Assembly: GCA_964393875.1 (NCBI GenBank)
Contig: CAYMUZ010000023.1
Coordinates: 1 to 5,694, forward strand
Reading direction: 5' to 3'
From: JAHFHB01 sp964393875
GTDB taxonomy: Bacteria > Omnitrophota > Omnitrophia > Omnitrophales > Aquincolibacteriaceae
DNA length: 5,694 bases
The notes below the pieces were generated by a model that had not been told where the DNA came from, searched no databases, and saw only the letters and a list, made by a program, of their open reading frames with translations. Below are positions 1-4,212 of the stretch, piece after piece. Position numbers and translations under genes: made by a program. How positions within the stretch are numbered: position 1 is the first letter of the stretch; each line of letters begins with the position of its first letter.

Positions 1-307
1 CTGAAAATCGCTGCACAAGACATCCCATGACAACGATGCCTTTGATTTTTTTTTTCTTCTTCAGAGCAATCAACTCGAGAATGTGATCAACCGATTCCTT
101 TTGTGCATCCTGAATGAATGTGCAGGTGTTCAGGAGTGCAATGTCACAATCGTCAATTTGGGGCGTAAATTCGTAATGGGCCCCGGTGAGTTTTCCGAGA
201 ATAATTTCGCTATCGACCAGCGTCTTGGGACAGCCTAGCGAGATCATGCCAATTTTTATAACCTTGGAGGGTCTCGCACTCTGAGTTGACGGTCGTTGGA
301 GATTCAT
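1..307 (-). CDS. rimO: Ribosomal protein S12 methylthiotransferase RimO, 5' part (3' end beyond window)
   Basis: RimO is a radical-SAM enzyme with two [4Fe-4S] clusters that adds a methylthio group to an aspartate of ribosomal protein S12 in the cytoplasm. The 102 visible residues are the N-terminal UPF0004 (MTTase) domain. They include SLGCPKTLVDSE (residues 23-34), LLNTCTFI (58-65) and VMGCLVQR (93-100). Cys26, Cys62 and Cys96 are the three ligands expected for the auxiliary cluster. The GCPKxxVDSE form is typical of RimO rather than MiaB. The radical-SAM core and TRAM domain would lie beyond position 1, since the family is about 440 residues long. ATG at 307 is the only usable start: an in-frame TAA lies at 319-317, and the next ATG (codon 21) would cut into the first conserved strand. 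No Shine-Dalgarno precedes it; a TATAAT lies 8 nt upstream. An A10 run (55-46) keeps the frame just before Cys96. Family assignment is firm. Confidence 0.93.
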   Translation of the reverse strand, partial: MNLQRPSTQSARPSKVIKIGMISLGCPKTLVDSEIILGKLTGAHYEFTPQIDDCDIALLNTCTFIQDAQKESVDHILELIALKKKKKIKGIVVMGCLVQRFS

Positions 308-315
308 GGGGCGGC

Positions 316-344
316 ATTATAGCGCACTCTCGCTGATTTCTCCA
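316..344 (-). promoter_or_regulatory. Sigma-70-type promoter of rimO
   Basis: On the minus strand a perfect -10 hexamer TATAAT (321-316) sits 17 bp downstream of TGGAGA (344-339), which matches the -35 consensus TTGACA at 4 of 6 positions. The last base of the -10 box is 8 nt before the A of the rimO ATG. Transcription would therefore start at or within a base or two of the start codon, leaving essentially no leader. The hexamer is not part of any gene, since the preceding gene stops at 400. Spacing and position support a real promoter; the start site itself is inferred. Confidence 0.6.
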
Positions 345-355
345 CAAAAGAGTGC
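324..355. repeat. Inverted repeat bracketing the -35 region of the rimO promoter
   Basis: GCACTCT at 324-330 and its exact reverse complement AGAGTGC at 349-355 are separated by 18 bp. The arms flank the putative -35 hexamer (339-344), and the proximal arm ends 2 bp from the -10 box. Arm centres are 25 bp apart. This layout would suit a dimeric regulator. It could instead form a hairpin at the end of the upstream operon's transcript, although no U-tract follows it. Seven-base arms can also arise by chance. Confidence 0.4.
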
Positions 356-374
356 CTTCTAAGTTATTTACTTT

Positions 375-394
375 CAATGAGTTAACGCAATGAG
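375..394. repeat. Short direct repeat CAATGAG x2 (13-bp period)
   Basis: CAATGAG occurs at 375-381 and again at 388-394 on the plus strand, separated by TTAACG. It lies just downstream of the stop of the peroxiredoxin-like gene and about 30-50 bp upstream of the rimO -35 element. It could be a tandem protein-binding site, but the copies are short and nothing else supports a function. Confidence 0.3.
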
Positions 395-399
395 GCAGG

Positions 400-960
400 C
401 TAGGCTTTTGAGGGATGCCACTTGATCGAGCAGCCCATCGAAGGAAACTGCTCTGCAGACGGAGTTCTGCCGCCAAGAAGTGCCCTAAGAGCATCCGCTA
501 AATCTCGCTGCGTCACTTTGAGAGGTTCCTGCCAATGATCGTCGAGGCGGCCATGATAAGCAAGACGGCGGTCGCTGTCAAAAACATAGAGATCCGGCGT
601 GCAGACGGCGCCATAGGCTTTGGCGACATCCTGTGTTTCATCGACTAAATAGGGAAATCCATATTTTTTTTCTTCCCACCGCTTAAACAGTTCGGCTGGT
701 GTATCGTCGGGATAGTCTACAAAATTATTGCTGCAGATAGCGACGAATTGAACCGCGTAAGGCGCAAATTCCCGCTGAGTCTCAAGCAAACGATCCTCAA
801 TCGCTTTAACATACGGGCAATGATTGCAGATAAAAAGAACCACCAGGACCCGGCTTGCCTTGAAGTCAGAAAGCGAATATGTCAGCCCATTAACACCCTG
901 CAGTGAAAAATCAGGCGCTGAAAAATTTCGACCCAGGTTTTTTGATTTCAGCAAAGCCAT
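400..960 (-). CDS. Peroxiredoxin-like thioredoxin-fold protein (AhpC/TSA, PRX-like CNHC type)
   Basis: This 186-residue cytosolic protein has no signal peptide or membrane segment. It has the thioredoxin fold of the AhpC/TSA group. Seen in order are an N-terminal APDFSLQGV segment (15-23), a strand leading into the redox motif CNHC (Cys45-Cys48, context LFICNHCPYVK), VAICSNN (73-79), GFPYLVDE (101-108) and CTPDLYVFD (120-128) with the cis-proline region. The end carries a further cysteine in QFPSMGCSIKW (Cys177). This CNHCPYVK family is known as peroxiredoxin-like and is usually annotated as thioredoxin family protein; its substrate is not established. The CXXC suggests thiol-disulfide exchange rather than a classic one-Cys peroxidase. 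The start ATG at 960 is 17 nt after the KTSC gene stop, with only a weak purine-rich SD (GAAAG), which fits translation within a shared transcript. The stop is TAG. It is the last gene before the rimO promoter. Confidence 0.88.
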   Translation of the reverse strand: MALLKSKNLGRNFSAPDFSLQGVNGLTYSLSDFKASRVLVVLFICNHCPYVKAIEDRLLETQREFAPYAVQFVAICSNNFVDYPDDTPAELFKRWEEKKYGFPYLVDETQDVAKAYGAVCTPDLYVFDSDRRLAYHGRLDDHWQEPLKVTQRDLADALRALLGGRTPSAEQFPSMGCSIKWHPSKA

Positions 961-977
961 CTTAATTTTCTTTCAGG

Positions 978-1193
978 TCAGGCTCGGACTTTGCGGTAGG
1001 AATACCGCCCCTTGATATTGCCTTCGAAAAAACGTCCGTGGGAATCGGCATCCATAAACCGTCGATAAACGGTTTCAGGCACCCTGTCGTATTGATAAAT
1101 GGCCCCTGCTATAAATTCCACCTGAAGCATTTGTGATTTTTGCTCGTACCCAATCCATTCTATTTCACGCGATAAGACCATTTGATTGATCAC
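978..1193 (-). CDS. KTSC-domain small protein
   Basis: This 71-residue protein consists almost entirely of one KTSC domain, named after a segment at the C-terminus of some lysyl-tRNA synthetases; the molecular role of the free-standing form is unknown. Recognisable parts are IEWIGYEQKSQMLQVEF (11-27), GAIYQYDRVPETVYRRFM (30-47), and the end SHGRFFEGNIKGRYSYRKV (51-69). The start is GTG at 1193: AGGAGG (1205-1200) lies 6 nt upstream. The overlapping ATG at 1195 is in another frame and meets a stop at once, and the in-frame ATG at codon 5 is too far from the SD. The gene lies 67 nt after the DUF971 stop and 17 nt before the peroxiredoxin-like gene, so it is probably co-transcribed with both. 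Confidence 0.85.
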   Translation of the reverse strand: MINQMVLSREIEWIGYEQKSQMLQVEFIAGAIYQYDRVPETVYRRFMDADSHGRFFEGNIKGRYSYRKVRA

Positions 1194-1198
1194 ATGGG

Positions 1199-1215
1199 AC
1201 CTCCTTTTATAGGAG
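1199..1215 (-). promoter_or_regulatory. Strong Shine-Dalgarno inside a small hairpin, KTSC gene
   Basis: The minus strand reads CTCCT (1215-1211), ATAAA (1210-1206), AGGAG (1205-1201), then GT. The two arms are exact complements with a 5-nt loop, and the right arm is the ribosome binding site itself (AGGAGGT, 1205-1199). In RNA this 5-bp stem would occlude the SD. It could tune translation or act as a simple temperature-sensitive element, but the stem is short and the pairing could be incidental to a strong SD. Confidence 0.45.
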
Positions 1216-1260
1216 TTTTACGTATCGGTCATTTTCGTGAAACCTGAAGGCTCTTTTTCT

Positions 1261-1569
1261 TTACAAATCGAGTGGCTGAGTGGCCAGCGTTTGCAGGTAG
1301 GTGTACGAATAAATTCCGGTGGAGTGGCCGTCGGACCATCTGAACTGCAGCGCATAACGACCGACTGGTTTGGATTCCAGCAGGCGGATTTCCGGAGACA
1401 CTTTATCGAGTGTGACAACCCGTTTACCCGTCATTTCATCCACGCATCCAGCGCAGGGACACAGGAGCCGCAACTGACGCAGTGAGAAAAGTTGACGTGT
1501 GCTGCCATTCCAGGTAATGAGAATTTCATGCGCACCGACCGGCCGCACGTCCGTTGGACATAAGTTCAT
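1261..1569 (-). CDS. DUF971 / GBBH-like N-terminal domain protein
   Basis: This 102-residue protein is a single domain of the DUF971 family (gamma-butyrobetaine hydroxylase-like N-terminal domain). Hallmarks are LRLLCPCAGCVDEMTGKRV (33-51) and DGHSTGIYSYTYL (80-92). Cys37, Cys39, Cys42 and His82 match the pattern of three cysteines and one histidine that binds structural zinc in gamma-butyrobetaine hydroxylase. The oxygenase domain is absent, as is usual for bacterial stand-alone members, and their function is not established; some are encoded next to Fe-S assembly or Mrp/ApbC genes. The ATG at 1569 overlaps the recN stop (ATGA, 1569-1566). A good SD (AGAGGGG) lies about 5 nt upstream, inside the end of recN, so translational coupling to recN is likely. 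The stop is TAA at 1263-1261. Confidence 0.9.
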   Translation of the reverse strand: MNLCPTDVRPVGAHEILITWNGSTRQLFSLRQLRLLCPCAGCVDEMTGKRVVTLDKVSPEIRLLESKPVGRYALQFRWSDGHSTGIYSYTYLQTLATQPLDL

Positions 1570-3287
1570 TCGAGCCCCTCTTTCGTGCCGCTGCCGGCGA
1601 GTTTGATCAATTCTTCAGCGTGGGTTTTTGAGATTTCTGTTTCACGGCTGCCCGCCATCATCTGGGAGAGCTCACGCACTCGGGCCTCTCCCTCAAGAAT
1701 ACTGCAGGAAATGAGGGTTGTTTGCCCCTCAATCTTTTTCTGAATTTGAATGTGCCGACTGGCGTACGACGCAATTTGAGGCAGGTGTGTGATTAAAAGA
1801 ACCTGGTGATGTTCGGCAATCGCACGAATTTTTTCTCCTAAAACATGTCCGAGCCGCCCCCCGATGTTGGAATCAATTTCATCAAAAATCATCGAAGGCG
1901 TTTCATCGGCTGCGGCAAGTGTTTTTTTTAGTGCCAGAAGGATTCGAGCCGCCTCTCCCCCACTGGCGACTTCGACCAAAGGCAAGGGAGCTTGCCCAGG
2001 ATTCGCACTCAAAAAAAACTCCACTTGATCTCTTCCGGCTGAGCCAAAATCGGTTTCGGCAAGACGGCATTCAAAAAGGGTTTGTTGAAAACCAAGATCG
2101 GCAAGCTCCTTCTGGATCTCTCGACAAAGATACTTTGCTCCTTTTTGACGCAGTCCCGTCAATATCCGGGAAGTCTCTTGAAGCTCCGGCTGTAATTTTT
2201 GAATTTCTTTAAGAGTTTCGTCGCGTATTTCTTCGGACGCAAGCAGTTCATCGCGGCGAAGTTTTGCCTTGTGAAAGAATAAAAGCACCCGTTTGAGGAT
2301 GTCACCCTCCCCCGGCAGAGCATATTTTTTTACAAGCCGCTCAAGGCTTTGGATGCGATCCTGCACTTCGTCCAGCTTTTCGGGTTCAAAGGTTAATTCG
2401 TCACGATAATGTCGGATATCCCGCAGCAGCTCTTCAAGCTGCATTTGAGTTTGTTCCAGCCGGGAAAGGAAACCGGTCGCCTCCGGATCGAGGCGTGTCC
2501 AATCTCCCAGGGGGCGAAAGGCAGAGGCTATTTGCAGGGATGCCGAGTCCTCACCGTCGTCAAGGTCATCCAGTATTTTGTCCGCAAAGACTTTCAGTCT
2601 ACCGGCATTTGCAAGTTTAATTCTCTCAAGCTGTAACGCCTCAAGCTCGCCCTCTTCGGGCTGAAGAGCTTCGATTTCAGTGATTTGAAACCGAAGCAAA
2701 TCAAGCTCACGCTCCAACACTTCTCGGTGGTCGAAGAATTGCCGCCGGGTTTCCTGATAAGCCGCGTAACGACGATAGAGAGATTCATAATGATTTTTTA
2801 TTTCCAAAAAACGAGCAGCGCCGATTCCAGCGCTTAAAAAACTATCCAGAAGTTTCCCATGAAAGTTTTTTTCAAAAATTCTCTGCGGGTCATGCTGCCC
2901 ATGAATGTTGAGCAGGCATTCTCCAAGTTCGCGGGCTATCGATAAGGTCACAAGCTTTCCGTTGACCGTCAGCTTGCTGCGGCCGTCGCTGAAGATTTCA
3001 CGGCAAAAAATAAGCAGCGCATCGCCATCTTCCGCATAATCGCGCAGCATATTCCTAAGACGGCTGCCGCTTTTCTCCACTGCAAACAAAGCTTGAATAC
3101 GGCACGTCTGAGTGGCGTCACGAATTTGAGACGGTTGAATACGCCCTCCCAGAGCAATGCGCAAAGCCTCAATCAAAATCGACTTGCCGGCTCCGGTTTC
3201 GCCGGTAAGCACATTGAGACCTGGTGCGAAAGTAAGTCGAAGGGAATGAATAAGCGCAAAATTTTCAATGTGCAGTTCTTGTAGCAT
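1566..3287 (-). CDS. recN: DNA repair protein RecN
   Basis: RecN is an SMC-like cytosolic ATPase that acts at DNA double-strand breaks during recombinational repair. At 573 residues the protein is full length for the family (about 550-570). The start MLQELHIENFALI is the canonical RecN N-terminus. Walker A is GETGAGKS (29-36) and the Q-loop region is NIHGQHDPQ (127-135). A long charged, helical coiled-coil stretch covers about 150-410. The C-terminal ATPase half has the signature ASGGEAARILLALK (441-454), Walker B MIFDEID (466-472) and the switch motif ITHLPQIA (499-506). The D-loop reads DSNIGGR where most RecN proteins have DTGxSGR, and the signature has SGGEAAR rather than SGGExSR. All nucleotide-binding motifs are intact, so it should be active. 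The ATG has a modest SD (AGGT, 5 nt upstream). It follows a large hairpin downstream of the amidase gene and overlaps the DUF971 gene. I see no convincing LexA box near its start. Confidence 0.97.
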   Translation of the reverse strand: MLQELHIENFALIHSLRLTFAPGLNVLTGETGAGKSILIEALRIALGGRIQPSQIRDATQTCRIQALFAVEKSGSRLRNMLRDYAEDGDALLIFCREIFSDGRSKLTVNGKLVTLSIARELGECLLNIHGQHDPQRIFEKNFHGKLLDSFLSAGIGAARFLEIKNHYESLYRRYAAYQETRRQFFDHREVLERELDLLRFQITEIEALQPEEGELEALQLERIKLANAGRLKVFADKILDDLDDGEDSASLQIASAFRPLGDWTRLDPEATGFLSRLEQTQMQLEELLRDIRHYRDELTFEPEKLDEVQDRIQSLERLVKKYALPGEGDILKRVLLFFHKAKLRRDELLASEEIRDETLKEIQKLQPELQETSRILTGLRQKGAKYLCREIQKELADLGFQQTLFECRLAETDFGSAGRDQVEFFLSANPGQAPLPLVEVASGGEAARILLALKKTLAAADETPSMIFDEIDSNIGGRLGHVLGEKIRAIAEHHQVLLITHLPQIASYASRHIQIQKKIEGQTTLISCSILEGEARVRELSQMMAGSRETEISKTHAEELIKLAGSGTKEGLE

Positions 3288-3301
3288 GCTGGACCTAAGT
3301 T

Positions 3302-3318
3302 TGCGCGACAGTGCGCGA
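3302..3318. repeat. Direct repeat TGCGCGA x2 upstream of recN
   Basis: TGCGCGA occurs at 3302-3308 and 3312-3318 on the plus strand (TCGCGCA on the coding strand), with a 10-bp period that places both copies on the same helical face. The nearer copy is 15 bp upstream of the recN ATG, inside the expected leader. It might be a binding site for a regulator of recN. No clear -10/-35 pair accompanies it, so the function is uncertain. Confidence 0.3.
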
Positions 3319-3331
3319 GAAAGCAGTGCCT

Positions 3332-3388
3332 AGGCTCTGCAAAACAATCCCCTCGGCCAAATGTCTAGGTGATTGTTTTACAGAACTT
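3332..3388 (-). terminator. Large hairpin between amidase gene and recN; possible terminator or processing site
   Basis: Arms 3388-3367 and 3353-3332 pair over 22 positions around a 13-nt loop. The core AAAACAATC (3341-3349) and GATTGTTTT (3371-3379) is exact. Of the four DNA mismatches, 3340/3380 and 3335/3385 become G-U pairs in minus-strand RNA but C-A clashes in plus-strand RNA, so the structure favours the operon's transcript (20 of 22 pairs). It begins at the last base of the amidase stop codon. The stem runs from an A-tract into TTTT, which resembles a bidirectional terminator, but no long U-tract follows the outer stem. It may instead cause partial termination or mRNA processing that separates recN expression from the upstream genes. 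Confidence 0.45.
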
Positions 3389-4212
3389 TAGTTAGAAATT
3401 CGCCGTTTAAATTCCGCCCACGGAAAACGCAATCCCGGACATTCCGTGTTTTTCCCTTTGACGTCACTGTGGCGGATCACATGATTGGCGGGAATGTGAT
3501 AACGTTCCTGCAAAAGCTCTACCAGATAAACCAGAGAATCCAGTTGTTTCGCAGAGATGTTGGTTTCACTAAAATTTCCGATCATGGAAATTCCAATGCC
3601 TCGAATGTTCATATCATCTGCGTTACAGTGGGCTCCGTCCGTCTGCTTTGCCCAGCGCGGACCGATCTCGATTTGTCCATCCCCCTTACTGTCGGTGCCG
3701 TTATCAATCAAAAAATGATAACCCAGCCCATTCCAGAAACCGCGCGCATGATGCATTTTGTTGATGGAGCTGGCATTGCCATCATGCGTGGCTGTGTGAT
3801 GAATCACAATGTAGGTCCATCGCGTTGCCGGCGGCAGCGAGATGTAGGGGCGCGGACCGCGAGTCGATGGAATGATCAACTTTTGCCCTTCCTTAAGCTG
3901 ATGCGGATCGCTCAGGTGATTGACACGCATCAAAGAATCCATGTCGACACTATAGGTTCGGCTGATGCGCCACAAAGTTTCAAAGGGGCCTACAATGTGC
4001 TGCATCTCCTGCGGGGCCGAAAAAGGATGATAGAAAGACGATGCGGCCGTCGTGGGGACAGACGGTAAAAATGCGGGTGCAACAAGCGAGGGTCGCATCG
4101 GCGAGACATTCGGCGGTTGCGTGACACAGCCCGCAAAAGTGATAAGCAACAGGGAGCAAATCGCCTCACGGCGTTGACGCAGCCGACAATGCCGCAGAAA
4201 CGCTAAAATCAA
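3388..4212 (-). CDS. LysM-containing N-acetylmuramoyl-L-alanine amidase lipoprotein (amidase_2)
   Basis: This peptidoglycan hydrolase is predicted to cleave the bond between N-acetylmuramic acid and L-alanine from a lipid-anchored position in the envelope. The 274-residue protein begins with a basic n-region (RHCRLRQRRE), a hydrophobic stretch and a lipobox TFAGC with acylated Cys29. A Pro/Ser-rich linker follows. One LysM repeat at about 71-116 (HIVGPFETLWRIS to LKEGQKLIIP) should bind glycan. The amidase_2/PGRP domain runs from about 131 to the end: WTYIVIHHTATH, GYHFLI, IRGIGISMIGNF, RHSDV and TECPG. Expected zinc ligands are His138, His248 and Cys258, all present, with Tyr165 as the likely catalytic tyrosine. 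The start is TTG at 4212, overlapping the pgi stop (TTGA) with AGAGG 6 nt upstream. E. coli AmiD is a comparable amidase_2 lipoprotein but lacks this LysM, so no symbol is given. The stop is TAA, followed directly by a large hairpin. Confidence 0.92.
   Translation of the reverse strand: MILAFLRHCRLRQRREAICSLLLITFAGCVTQPPNVSPMRPSLVAPAFLPSVPTTAASSFYHPFSAPQEMQHIVGPFETLWRISRTYSVDMDSLMRVNHLSDPHQLKEGQKLIIPSTRGPRPYISLPPATRWTYIVIHHTATHDGNASSINKMHHARGFWNGLGYHFLIDNGTDSKGDGQIEIGPRWAKQTDGAHCNADDMNIRGIGISMIGNFSETNISAKQLDSLVYLVELLQERYHIPANHVIRHSDVKGKNTECPGLRFPWAEFKRRISN

Noticed and set aside
46..55. Frameshift in rimO at the A10 run
   Set aside because: Careful reading gives AAA AAA AAA ATC, which continues into the conserved IKGIVVMGC segment, so the frame is intact.
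286..320. Possible plus-strand promoter (TTGACG at 286-291)
   Set aside because: The nearest -10-like hexamer (CATTAT, 315-320) is 23 bp away, and no plus-strand gene follows.
210..494. Minus-strand open frame spanning the end of the peroxiredoxin-like gene and the start of rimO
   Set aside because: It overlaps both genes in another frame, crosses the promoter region and shows no recognisable domain.
1237..1485. Plus-strand open frame opposite the DUF971 gene
   Set aside because: It is antisense to a conserved domain with the zinc-ligand pattern, and its own translation shows no family features.
3383..3394. GAAC-TTTA-GTTA, close to the Gram-positive-type LexA box GAAC-N4-GTTC, upstream of recN
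   Set aside because: It deviates at the last base, lacks the flanking bases usually seen, lies within the amidase 3' end about 100 bp from recN, and has no promoter next to it.
3373..4068. Long open frame on the plus strand opposite the amidase gene
   Set aside because: It lies wholly antisense to a gene with clear catalytic motifs, its translation is rich in Arg and resembles no family, and it has no SD. It is a shadow of the coding strand.
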